Origin: Riptortus pedestris
Lineage: Eukaryota > Arthropoda > Insecta > Hemiptera > Alydidae
DNA: 64,000 nucleotides
Assembly: GCA_019009955.1 (NCBI GenBank)
Contig: CM032229.1
Span: 658,501 to 722,500 of the forward strand
Reading direction: 5' to 3'
Position 1 is the first letter of the stretch, and each line of letters opens with the position of its first letter. Positions 10,205 through 21,734 of this stretch are shown piece after piece. The notes under the pieces were generated by a model. That model saw only the letters and a program-made list of their open reading frames with translations. It was not told the origin of the DNA and did no database searches. A program made the translations under genes and the position numbers.

Positions 10205-10402
10205 TACCTATATAACCATCTGTCTAAAAGCTTTTTGATATCTGGATAACTGTACGACTAAAATTTATATATACCTGGATAACTGTCTGTCTAAACGTTT
10301 TAGATACGTGGATAGCTATTTGTCTAAACGTCTTAGATACATGGATAGTTATCTCTCTACGCGTTTTAAGATACCTGGATGACTATCTGTCTAAACATGT
10401 TT
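10205..10402. repeat. Degenerate ~33-bp tandem repeat
   Basis: About five diverged units of the type GGATAACTGTCTGTCTAAAC followed by GTTTTAGATAC(C/G)T. It lies in the 3' flank of the secreted-protein gene. No coding role is visible. Confidence 0.65.
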
Positions 10403-10746
10403 CAATCAAAGTAGCTCTAGCTCTCTAGAGGTAGTTCTTTTGAGTACCTTAGATGCTTCACATGCACATCCTCAGGGAAATGGAGAACCTCAGGGAGCAG
10501 CCCAAATTAAGGAATTTAATAATGTTACAAACTATGTTAAGAATTGTATTCTCCAAGATGTGTCATATTCTCTGTAGGTACTCATGACGTTACGTATACA
10601 CCTAAGAATCTCTAAAACACAGTCAGAACCTTATCCTTAATACAATTAGATTTTTAGAAAATTGGTGAAAATCGCTGAGATCAAAGTATTCTATAAATCA
10701 ATTATTAGTATTAGTATCAAATTATTCTAGGAGATATTAATAAAGG

Positions 10747-11243
10747 AAAGTCCGTCACGCAGGGGCTGCGTAAACTAAGCAGATTTCCCACGTGAAGTTT
10801 TACAATAGAGAAATCCGCCTAATAACAGCTGTAGTAGGAAGGGATATCTAAACCTATTAATGAGGGACGAACAGTTCTGGAAACGGCCACCAGAGCTCTC
10901 GGCGGAGAGTCCGGAATATGGCGGGGTTCAGTCGACCATACACACAATACAAATGCATATATCTCGGTTAATACTCAAGATACAGAATAAATGTATATAA
11001 CAATATTTATAGTAAATTTAATTTACAATAAGATTGATTCTATATAATTTCTCGATCCGACGCATAATAACGGAGATATTTTGAATTTTCAAAAATCCCC
11101 ACCTCTAAACCCCCCTCCCACTGGTCCGATTTCAGCCATTAACGAACTTGATCTCTCTTTTTACGTAAAACGCTTAAATATGAAGTTTGGTAACGATCAA
11201 ACAAAAATTGCGACCGCTAGAGCGTTAACAGACAAATATATAG

Positions 11244-11290
<47 letters not shown>

Positions 11291-11435
11291 ATATATATAT
11301 ATATATATAATTTTGAACGGACCTCATTTTCGTCATCTCCTGGGTAGGATCGATGGACATTTGAGGAAATTTTTCAAAACTCGCGTCATGGGTACGACCT
11401 CAATAGCTGATTTCCCTTAAGGGAAATCTGCTAAA
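10747..11435 (-). mobile_element. HINE copy D, complete one-module element
   Basis: 689 bp with both ends: AAAGTCCGTCACGCAGGGG...AGCAGATTTCCCACGTG at the left, and AGCTGATTTCCCTTAAGG and GGAAATCTGCTAAAA at the right. A (TA)n tract at about 11240-11309 sits between the body (CCGCTAGAGCGTTAACAG) and TTTTGAACGGACCTCATTTT. This is one of the clearest reference copies of the family. The 88-codon ORF at 11081-11347 lies inside and is not a gene. Confidence 0.85.
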
Positions 11436-11605
11436 ATGTCATACAATGAACATGAAGTTAACATAGAGAAACAATCAAATTAGCAGGATCAGTAAGAAGC
11501 CCTGCGCTCTACAACTACTTTAATACGCAAAGTGCGCTTTCAGAAACTAAGATTCATCATCAATTCCGAGGTTTAAATCGTCTAGCCCCAAACAAAGCAG
11601 CCGGG

Positions 11606-14600
11606 TGACTCTTTTGGATTATGGACGTTAGGATGTTCCTATATCAGGTCACTTTTGGATTATGTATTTAGGGATTTTCCTACATTATTTCAAGATTATT
11701 TATTTAAGGATGTTTCTGTACCAGATCTCTTTTGGCCATTTTAGGATTATGGATTTACGGATTTTCCAATATCTGGCCATTTTAGGATTATGGATTTAGG
11801 GATTTTCCTATATCTGGCCATTTTAGAATATTTATTTAAGGATGTTTCTGTACCAGATCTCTTTTGAATTACAGATTTTCCTACATCTGGCCATTTTAGG
11901 ATTATGGATTTAAGGATGTTTCTATATCAGGCCACTTTTGTATTATGGATATAAACATGCTCCTATACCAGGTCTCTTTTGGTCTATGGATTTAAACATG
12001 CTCCTATACCAGGTCTCTTTTGGTCTATGGATTTAAACATGCTCCTATACCAGGTCTCTTTTGGTCTATGGATTTAAACATGCTCCTACATCAGATCTCT
12101 TTAGATTTATGGATTTAAACATGCTCCTATACCAGATCTCTTTTGGTCTATGGATTTAAACATGCTCCTATACCAGATCTCTTTTGTTCTATGGATTTAA
12201 ACATGCTCCTAAACCAAGACACTTTTGTTCTATGGATTTAAACATGCTCCTATACCAGATCTCTTTTGTTCTATGGATTTAAACATGCTCCTATACCAGG
12301 TCTCTTTTGGTCTATGGATTTAAACATGCTCCTATACCAGTTCTCTTTTGGTCTATGGATTTAAACATGCTCCTATACCAGATCTCTTTTGTTCTATGGA
12401 TTTAAACATGCTCCTATACCAGGTCTCTTTTGGTCTATGGATTTAAACATGCTCCTATACCAGGTCTCTTTTGGTCTATGGATTTAAACATGCTCCTACA
12501 TCAGATCTCTTTAGATTTATGGATTTAAACATGCTCCTATACCAGGTCTCTTTTGGTCTATGGATTTAAACATGCTCCTATACCAGGTCTCTTTTGGTCT
12601 ATGGATTTAAACATGCTCCTATACCAGGTCTCTTTTGGTCTATGGATTTAAACATGCTCCTATACCAGGTCTCTTTTGGTCTATGGATTTAAACATGCTC
12701 CTATACCAGGTCTCTTTTGGTCTATGGATTTAAACATGCTCCTACATCAGATCTCGTTTGGTCTATGGATTTAAACATGCTCCTATACCAGGTCTCTTTT
12801 GGTCTATGGATTTAAACATGCTCCTACATCAGATCTCTTTAGATTTATGGATTTAAACATGCTCCTATACCAGATCTCTTTTGGTCTATGGATTTAAACA
12901 TGCTCCTATACCAGATCTCTTTTGTTCTATGGATTTAAACATGCTCCTATACCAGGTCTCTTTTGATTTATGGATTTAAACATGCTCCTATACCAGGTCT
13001 CTTTTGGTCTATGGATTTAAACATGCTCCTACATCAGATCTCTTTAGATTTATGGATTTAAACATGCTCCTATACCAGATCTCTTTTGGTCTATGGATTT
13101 AAACATGCTCCTATACCAGATCTCTTTTGTTCTATGGATTTAAACATGCTCCTATACCAGGTCTCTTTTGGTCTATGGATTTAAACATGCTCCTATACCA
13201 GGTCTCTTTTGGTCTATGGATTTAAACATGCTCCTATACCAGGTCTCTTTTGGTCTATGGATTTAAACATGCTCCTATACCAGGTCTCTTTTGGTCTATG
13301 GATTTAAACATGCTCCTACGTCAGATCTCTTTAGATTTATGGATTTAAACATGCTCCTATACCAGGTCTCTTTTGGTCTATGGATTTAAACATGCTCCTA
13401 TACCAGGTCTCTTTTGGTCTATGGATTTAAACATGCTCCTATACCAGGTCTCTTTTGGTCTATGGATTTAAACATGCTCCTATACCAGGTCTCTTTTGGT
13501 CTAAGGATTTAAACATGCTCCTATACCAGGTCTCTTTTGGTCTATGGATTAAACATGCTCTACATCAGATCTCTTTTGATTTATGGATTTAAACATGCTC
13601 CTATACCAGGTCTCTTTTGGTCTATGGATTTAAACATGCTCCTACATACCAGATCTCTTTTGTTTATGGATTTAAACATGCTCCTATACCAGGTCTCTTT
13701 TGGTCTATGGATTTAAACATGCTCCTATACCAGGTCTCTTTTGGTCTATGGATTTAAACATGCTCCTATCAGATCTCTTTAGATTTATGGATTTAAACAT
13801 GCTCCTATACCAGGTCTCTTTTGGTCTATGGATTTAAACATGCTCCTATACCAGGTCTCTTTTGGATTTAAACATGCTCCTATACCAGGTCTCTTTTGGT
13901 CTATGGATTTAAACATGCTCCTACATCAGATCTCTTTTGATTTATGGATTTAAACATGCTCCTATACCAGGTCTCTTTTGGTCTATGGATTTAAACATGC
14001 TCCTACATCAGATCTCTTTTGATTTATGGATTTAAACATGCTCCTATACCAGGTCTCTTTTGGTCTATGGATTTAAACATGCTCCTATACCAGGTCTCTT
14101 TTGGTCTATGGATTTAAACATGCTCCTACATCAGATCTCTTTTGATTTATGGATTTAAACATGCTCCTATACCAGGTCTCTTTTGGTCTATGGATTTAAA
14201 CATGCTCCTACATCAGATCTCTTTTGATTTATGGATTTAAACATGCTCCTATACCAGGTTTCTTTTGGTTTATGGATTTAAACATGCTCCTATACCAGGT
14301 CTCTTTTGGTCTATGGATTTAAACATGCTCCTATACCACGTCTCTTTTGGTCTATGGATTTAAACATGCTCCTATACCAGGTCTCTTTTGGTCTATGGAT
14401 TTAAACATGCTCCTATACCAGGTCTCTATTGGTCTATGGATTTAAACATGCTCCTATACCAGGTCTCTTTTGGTCTATGGATTTAAACATGCTCTATCAG
14501 ATCTCATGGATTTAAACATGCTCCTATACCAGGTCTCTATTTTGGATGGATTTAAACATGCTCCTATACCAGGTCTCTTTTGGTCTATGGATTTAAACAT

Positions 14601-15077
14601 GCTCCTACATCAGATCTCTTTTGATTTATGTATTTAAACATGCTCCTATACCAGGTCTCTTTTGGTCTATGGATTTAAACATGCTCCTACATCAGATCTC
14701 TTTTGATTTATGGATTTAAACATGCTCCTATACCAGGTCTCTTTTGGTCTATGGATTTAAACATGCTCCTATACCAGGTCTCTTTTGGTCTATGGATTTA
14801 AACATGCTCCTATATCAGGTTTCTTTTGGTCTATGGATTTAAACATGCTCCTATACCAGGTCTCTTTTGGTCTATGGATTTAAACATGCTCCTATACCAG
14901 GTCTCTTTTGGTCTATGGATTTAAACATGCTCCTATACCAGGTCTCTTTTGGTCTATGGATTTAAACATGCTCCTATACCAGGTCTCTTTTGGTCTATGG
15001 ATTTAAACATGCTCCTATACCAGGTCTCTTTTGGTCTATGGATTTAAACATGCTCCTATACCAGGTCTCTTTTGGAT
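11606..15077. repeat. 41-bp tandem satellite (about 83 units)
   Basis: The main unit contains ATGGATTTAAACATGCTCCT and ATACCAGGTCTCTTTTGGTCT. A second unit type with ACATCAGATCTCTTT(A/T)GATTT is interspersed. Units at the left edge (11606-11960) are strongly diverged (GGATTTAGGGATTTTCCTA), the usual picture of an array homogenised in its interior. Short truncated units occur at about 13550, 13860 and 14490-14550. No ORF is present. Confidence 0.97.
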
Positions 15078-15480
15078 TGTTAATGTAACGATATTTATTG
15101 CTCGCTCATCATCCATTAATTCATTAAAATATTAAACTAACGTGACGATCAATATTACACCATGATTAAGGAATAACGCCCTACATGATTCGTGCCTCCA
15201 ATTTCCAGGGCCTGATTCTGAAGTACTTGTTGTACCTAAGGATCTAAGGGTTGTACCTAAGGATATTTCATACCCTTGAAATTTTTTTTAAGTAGAACGA
15301 ATACTTCGTAATAAAGTCCATAAAGAAATTGAATTTGGAGTATCGAAAGATGTAGAGTGGAAAAGCAGTCTTAGTATAAAACTGTTATAAACAGTTCATT
15401 TTAGTGTCTGACCCACCCATCTAGACATAATAAGTAAAATTAAAAAATTGAATAAGGAATAGTATTTGAAGTGAGAGGAT
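15078..15480. other. Spacer without recognised feature
   Basis: Unique-looking AT-rich DNA between the 41-bp array and the Tc1 relic. A short duplication GTTGTACCTAAGGAT occurs at about 15228-15266. Confidence 0.4.
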
Positions 15481-15489
15481 CAATGTCAC

Positions 15490-16200
15490 CTGAACATGGA
15501 TTTCTGTTGGTTCAGCAAAACGAAAACTCCTGGAGGTCGACTTATTGAGGCATGTCGCCGCACCAACCCAAGCCCCTCTGCTGATATTAACAAGAAGTAT
15601 CAGTGGGTAGTTAAGACGAATAGTCAGGGCTAAACTGTTGAAGGCTGAGGAATGGTACTTGGAAAAGACGAATCAGTTTCATGTGTACGTCGCTAAATTC
15701 ATTACAATGAGTAATTCCAACTTTCAAACTTCGGGGATATTCATCTATTTGGTACCCTAGAGGAAGGAGATATTGTACAAATCTCACGAGTTCTTGACAG
15801 AAAACAAGTAATTACAATTTCTTCTTGATGAATTTTGACAGCCATGCAATTCCTTCTGAACCCTCTTTAATCGGTTCTGGTTTAATTATACTCCAGAATA
15901 ATGATCCGAAACATCTATTTGAACTATATAGAGGATATGTAGAACAAAAAAATGATTATTATCATTTCGAAATACTGAGTTAGCAAGACCAGTCGCTAGA
16001 TCACAATCCAATTGAGCTGTTTTGGGAAGAGTTCAACAGAATAGTTCGGGATCAAGCTCCAATATCATCGCTAAAACCTTAGGGAATATCTGAAAAGTTC
16101 TTGAGGTAGTATGCCATTTGAGAAGTTAGATGAGATCATTGAATGATTTCTACTCTTGGTTATGAAACGTGCGGAAGGATTATATGATAAAAAAAAAATA
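15490..16200 (+). pseudogene. Tc1/mariner transposase relic
   Basis: Reading across several frames gives ILQNNDPKHLFELY (about 15885-15930), the second-Asp region of Tc1 DDE transposases (FQQDNDPKHTS-like). LDHNPIELFWEEFNRIVRDQ follows at about 15998-16060, the third catalytic Glu region (SPDLNPIExxWxxL). Multiple stops and frameshifts break the frame. The N-terminal DNA-binding domain is only weakly traceable (GGRLIEACRRTNP). No terminal inverted repeats were identified. It is an old dead copy. Confidence 0.75.
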
Positions 16201-16974
16201 GGGTTAATTTCAATAATTTTATTTATTTGTTTTTAGTTTTTCCTAGAAAACAGTGTTATTTCATGTGCTAATGTTGTATTAAAGTTTCCTTTATTAAACA
16301 GTTAGAGATTTCTTTTATTTATTCCAAAATATATAGACTTTTTAAAACCTATATAAGGTGGTACTAAAATTATGAGGATCTGTAAGTATCTAAAATTCTT
16401 GCTATCACTGGAAACTTAATTGTGAAGGATTGGGAAAAGTGTGAACAGTTGGGAAAAGAGATCTCTTTCTTAGGAACCATGTTTTGAGAAATGCAAGTGG
16501 AAATAAGTAATTAAGGAGAAGATAGCTCTTAAAACAACTTTAAATATACGAAGATTACTTCCTACGCACCTGTCAGCTGTTCTAGCCTTTATACTTCATT
16601 ATTATTGATATGACAGACATATTTCACAACTATAATTGATTTCTCGGCTCTTTACAAGTAACCAACACTCCTGAACATTATTTTATCTCCACACACAATC
16701 ACAACAAATATTTGTTCAATAAGAATACAAAAAAGCTTATTTAATAATAAGTTACAATATAATTAAAAAATATATATTGGTTAGGCTTTCTGTTTTTGGT
16801 TTTGACGATATAAAAGCATCTATAAGCCGGTAAAATTCACAACTTTAAAACATATTGGACATCAATACTAGATTTTCCGTAAGTAAATATTGCTAAAATA
16901 TCTAGAGGGGTAAACCATTTTTCCCACAACCTCTGGAAGGCTGCAACAGAAATTCTCTGGTTATTCACTTTTTG
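16201..16974. other. AT-rich spacer containing the LINE target site
   Basis: No genes are recognised. The right end carries the left copy of the 19-bp target duplication of the Jockey insertion. Confidence 0.45.
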
Positions 16975-16993
16975 CCCAAATAGCATTATTGTT
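16975..16993. repeat. 19-bp target-site duplication, left copy
   Basis: CCCAAATAGCATTATTGTT is repeated exactly at 19667-19685, bracketing the LINE insertion. Confidence 0.9.
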
Positions 16994-16995
16994 TT

Positions 16996-17043
<48 letters not shown>

Positions 17044-19666
17044 CTGAAGCCCTAGTTTTACTTCTGAACTGGTCTGGTTTCCTCAGGCCTGTCAGACCTG
17101 TTGGGGTGATGACAGTTTCCCTTCTACTGAACGAAAGGAAGACGCTCTATTATAAGGGAGTCAGGTAAACAGGGATTGGTTGAACATAGAGCGGTTGTGA
17201 TTGGCCCGGTGACGGGCGGCACCGGGTTGGTTGTAAGGATAGGAGAAAACGAAAGAAGAGGGGATAGGGATAGTAGGAGAGAAGATGAGAAGAGAGAAAG
17301 ATGAAAGCAGCCGTGACCCGGCCAAGGTATGTTTCCAGGAGGGTGAAACCTAAAGACTATAACTAACCTAAATAACTACCTAACTTATAAACTAAACGGA
17401 ATGGTGTCTGAAAGAGGGGGGTGTAATTAATTTGTTTGGCTAGCAAGCTGGTCTCGAGGGCGCGCGTCATGAGCCTAACCTAGATTAAAACTAATTAATA
17501 AAATAAAATACCTATGCTAACCTAACCTAAAATTAATCTATTTAATATGTACAATATGTACAGTGTGCAATCGCATTATTGTGTGGTGGTTCCCAGGACT
17601 AGGTCTATGGGGGGGGTGGGGGTTCGGCAAGTCGAACGAGATCGACTAGGGGCTCGTCAACGTCGGCCCTTTGCCAATTCGTCGGTTGCCGGGGAGGGGT
17701 GAGGTTGGAGTAGAGAGGATTGTCGATTTGGGAAAGGGAATCGAAGAATTTAACGTGCCGCTTGGCAATGGTGTGGGAGATGGGCTCTAGGGAAAGTGAG
17801 GAATGAATGACATCGTTCTTCGCCCGCTGAAGGGTCGTATGCCGTACTATAGTACGAACGATGCCGTTCTGGTAGGATTGAAGGGATTGGAGGGAGGTTT
17901 TGGTGAGGTAGCGGAGAAGGGGAGCGCCGTACAGCAAGGAGGGTTGGATAACGCCCTTCAGGATTAGGAGCTTGAGTCGGAGGCTGAGGGTGGGAGAGTA
18001 GAGGAGATGGTTGAGGGAGCGGTATTTTCGTTTGAGGGTTTGGATTCGGGAGCGGATATGGGTAGAAAAGGTGAGGTGGCGATCGAGATGGATACCTAGG
18101 TAGCATATCGATCGGGAGGGGGATATGGTGGAACCGTCAAGGGTGAAGGATGTGGGGATGGTGGCCTGAGTGGCTTTTTTATGGTAGGAGAAGACGAGGG
18201 CGTCGGTTTTGGAGGGATTGACTGTGATATTGAGGGACTTTAGGTCATCGGCGATGGTTTGGCAGGCGGATTCGGCGAGGGAGAGGGCGCGGGAGGGGTT
18301 CATGGAGGTGCTGATTATTGCCACGTCGTCGGCGTAGGCTGCAATCTCAGTCCCCGGAAACCGTCGACCAAGCACCTGGGCGGTGTACGCTGTGAATAAG
18401 GATGGGGATAGTACGGAGCCCTGGGGGACTCCGACTTTGAGAGGGTAGGATTTTGACAGGGATTCGCCGACCCTCACTTGGAAGGTGCGGCCGTGAAGGA
18501 ATGACTTAATCATTGCTAGGAGTTGAGGGGGACAGCGATGCTTTTGGAGGATGTTAAGGAGCTTGGCGTGGTCGACGGAATCGAAGGCCTGAGTACAGTC
18601 CACCGATATCATCGCCGTGACAATATTCCGGCGGAGGTTATTGCAGGTGTTGGTGTAGAGGCGGGATAGGGGGTGGAGAGTGCAATGACGGGGACGGAAG
18701 CCTGACTGCTCGTCGGGAATGAGGGATGCCTCCTCACAGAAAGCTACAAAGTATGTATGGATGACTTTCTCCAATACTTTGGAGATATGTGAGAGGAGGC
18801 TGATGGGACGGTAATCACCGGGGGACATGCCATCTTTTCGGGGTTTGAGGAGAGGTACAACGATGGCATGCTTCCATTTGGAAGGGAAGTGGCGGAGTCG
18901 GAGGCAGGAGTTGAGGAGGTGGTTCAGATAGGACAAGGCCTTACGTGGAAGCTGGCGTAGGAGTATATATTGTACTCCGTCCAGACCAGGGGATTTACCT
19001 CCCTTGGTGCGACGCAGTATGGCATTGAGCTGCCTCGGAGAGGAGAACATGAAGTTGTCTCCATGGTCCGTCCGAGGTGCCTCATCATCCTGACGGTACC
19101 TGGACTGATCTGTCGCAGCTATATGAGCTGCCAACACCTCAGCCTGGTCTGTGGGACTCATAACAGCGTTGTCAGTCTGGAGAAGTACGGATCGCCTTTT
19201 GGTGATCCGAGACTTCACCAACTTCCAGAGCTTTTTATGGTCTCCGTGTGTCAGGCGGATGGTTTCATGCCATTGTGCCGTCTTCCACTGCCTCATGAGG
19301 GAGCGGATTTGAGTGGTTAAGGAGTTGAGGGCGGGGCGAAGGGAGGGATTCCTGGTACGATACCAGGAGTTCTTAATACGGTTTCTCTGCTTAATCAGCT
19401 CGAGGACATGCGCGGGTGGTTTCTTCAATCCTGGTGGAACTTTGACAAACTTAGGGATGGACGCGTCTGCCGCTGCTAAAATTATGTCTGTGAACTCTGC
19501 TAGCTTAGCTTCAAGGGTGGGGGCATCTCTGATAACCGAGTATGCCGGGGTCATGTCGTACATAAGGGACTTGTAACATTTCCAGTCCGCCTTATGGTAC
19601 GAGAAGGACGTTGCTGTGGGTATGGGAGGGCGACCGTGCAGCACGTAAAGTACTGGACGGTGGACA
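16994..19666 (-). mobile_element. Jockey-clade LINE, 5'-truncated, recent insertion
   Basis: A minus-strand non-LTR retrotransposon of 2.67 kb. It has a poly(A) tail (the T run at 16997-17040), a 3' UTR (17041-17604) and the back two-thirds of ORF2. Exact 19-bp direct repeats flank it, so both insertion boundaries are certain. The 5' end falls at the end of the endonuclease region, a typical incomplete reverse transcription product. The element is much more GC-rich than its surroundings. Relatives lie at 52656-52800, 62350-63813 and 63830-64000. Confidence 0.92.
17605..19666 (-). CDS. LINE ORF2 reverse transcriptase, 5'-truncated but open
   Basis: About 687 codons without a stop, running from the truncated 5' edge. 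The order is the end of the endonuclease/linker (HGRPPIPTATSFSYHKADW, ~12-30), then the RT domain. RT motifs are KSPGLDGVQY (~226-235), DYRPISLLSHISKVLEKVI (~286-304), SGFRPRH (~323), ISVDCTQAFDSVDH (~355-368), VPQGSVLSPSLF (~415-426) and the catalytic AAYADDVAIIS (~444-454). There is no C-terminal RNase H, which fits the Jockey clade. The C-terminus is proline-rich and ends at 17605. In the intact element this enzyme performs target-primed reverse transcription. Here the endonuclease and promoter are lost, so it cannot be autonomous. There is no proper start codon; the frame simply enters from flanking DNA. Confidence 0.9.
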
Positions 19667-19685
19667 CCCAAATAGCATTATTGTT
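19667..19685. repeat. 19-bp target-site duplication, right copy
   Basis: Identical to 16975-16993. Confidence 0.9.
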
Positions 19686-20215
19686 GCTGCTGTGTGCAAT
19701 TTGTACTGCATGTGTCCCTCTTTTTTCTATTGTAATGCCTACCTTGCTTGCAACCCATCCTGAGTTTCCTAGATGTGAAATTAATCAGCAATTTTTTGCG
19801 TTATTACGACGATGCTCTGATGTTTCCCGCTAAACACAAAGTGTGCTTAGGTTAAACCAATAATATATTCTACCGATTTAAAACGAAATATGGCATCAAT
19901 TTAAACTCCTCTACCCGTTATGATAAAAAAAATATGACTTTAGCATTTATGTGCATGTTGTGGCCAAAAGACTTCTTGTATTGAGTTATTTCTATAAATT
20001 ATTTGTACATATGTTAAGATAGCACATTGGGGATTGTTCGGTACCCAGCTGAAAGGTTGTGTGTGATTAGGTTTCTGAGCTACGTGAGACCACTCTCCAG
20101 CATTCTGTCTTGCCCAGTGAGTGTATTCAAACTTGATGCATCTATTCGTACTCATTATTAATCAGGCTACAACTAGGAGCTACTCCTGCAACTATACGAC
20201 ACTGTTTGACTGCAC
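19686..20215. other. Pre-insertion flank, no gene seen
   Basis: Sequence to the right of the LINE. The ORFs at 19594-19833 and 19940-20155 show no domain or splice signals. Confidence 0.4.
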
Positions 20216-20221
20216 TTTGCT

Positions 20222-20330
20222 TAATTAGCTAACCTTTACACCTCAGTGGTTCATAGTCAGTGTGCTGTACTCTCGGGACGGAGGACACGGGATCGAGTCT
20301 TGTCAATGACTATCATTTTTTTTTTACAAT
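20222..20330 (+). mobile_element. tRNA-like SINE head
   Basis: CCTCAGTGGTTCATAGTCAG (A-box-like) followed by GGGATCGAGTCT (B-box-like) and a T9 run that could stop RNA polymerase III. No acceptor stem can be closed, so it is not a tRNA gene. Confidence 0.4.
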
Positions 20331-20420
20331 TTTTGTTGTTACTTATTACCGTGATAATAATAGTTAAATCAATCAAACTTAAAAACGTCATTCTAATGTC
20401 CAGGACCATATAAGAATAGT

Positions 20421-20530
20421 TATTTATTACACAAGTGACGAAAGTAGATCATTTTACAACTCGAGTGAAACGTTTACGTAATTTCACGAGAGTTGTAAAT
20501 TCTACTTTCGTCACGAGTGTACTATTAAAT
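20421..20530. repeat. Long imperfect palindrome (MITE-like)
   Basis: The arms 20435-20470 and 20482-20514 are inverted (GTGACGAAAGTAGA...TTACAACTC...GTGAAA) with an 11-base loop. Weaker pairing extends to 20421 and 20530. Confidence 0.65.
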
Positions 20531-21364
20531 TTTTTCTGTAATCGTGTAATACATGATCAGATCTAACCAGAATATGAACAAAATTAGGATGTTGTGAAGA
20601 TTATGGTATGTTGTTGGTAGGTTATAAGCATGGTTGTGAAAGGTTATAAGCATAGTTATAAAACAACTAGTGATGATTGTGAAGTAGTGCAGTTATAAAC
20701 AAGTGCCGGTTATAAACAAGGAAGGTAATTAGTATTATATTAAAATTTTAAAATATATTGATTATTTTCACCAATAATTCATTCACATTTCAATTTATTT
20801 TGTTAAAATAAATTCTTACAATGTTAAGAAACATTTAAAAGCATTTAATTTCCAACTTCAAATTATTTTTTAATTTATACTTATTACTAATTAAGAAGGT
20901 AATTCACTTTCTTCAATGTATTGCAAAATGTTTCACTTTCTTCACTCATTTCAGTTTAGTAATGTTACAGTTATTCAACGATTACAGAAAAATTTATTTA
21001 ATTTATTATTTATTATAAAGAAGAAAGCATTTATTTTTTTCATTAATTCTGTAAAGAAGATAATTATTTCTATATAATAGTTATAAACTACATATTTTCT
21101 TTCTTTTACTAATAAAACAGATGAATATAATTCAATTTATTTATTTGTAAACATATGTAATGTATAAGTATATTTATTATTATTTGTCAAATAAGTACAA
21201 TTTCTTTTATCAATTATCGCGCATTTTTTTCTAATTTCTTTACAGAGCAGCCTATGGTGAGATGAACTGGACTAGAAATGGTTCACTTTGACCATCAATA
21301 GATGATGACTTTAGCATTTATGTGAATAATAAAATTGTATTTTTTTTTTTATATGGTATTTTTA

Positions 21365-21408
<44 letters not shown>

Positions 21409-21730
21409 ATTTAGCATTTTTGTTCGAACTACGCTTTACTCACTGTATATTTAAAAATATTGAGTCCAACCTTCATATTTGCACACTTAATAGAATGATG
21501 GAGTTTCTCCAGATAGAATCGGTTCAATGAGAGGTGGGGGGGGGCTAAAATAATATTGTTACGTTTATTAGAAAAATAATAAACGTTGTTTATTAGAGGT
21601 CTTTTGGATTTCAACATAAAACACACAATCTTTAGAGTTTTTCTTACTGTACAATTTATTTGACAAAAACACTACACACTTGGTAAATTATTCTTAACTA
21701 TTACTCACAGTATGCACTGATAACTTCACT
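20531..21730. other. AT-rich spacer with (AT)n at 21368-21400
   Basis: Very AT-rich, with short repeated phrases (GGTTATAAGCAT) near 20620-20660. The minus-strand ORF 21429-21626 is unsupported. Confidence 0.45.
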
Positions 21731-21734
21731 TCTT

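Noticed and set aside
11606..15077. CRISPR-like array
   Set aside because: Units are contiguous with no unique spacers, and the context is a eukaryotic genome. The same applies to the 28-, 50- and 156-bp arrays.
18970..19833. Plus-strand ORFs of 79-116 codons
   Set aside because: Antisense to, or at the edge of, the Jockey ORF2, with no independent evidence.
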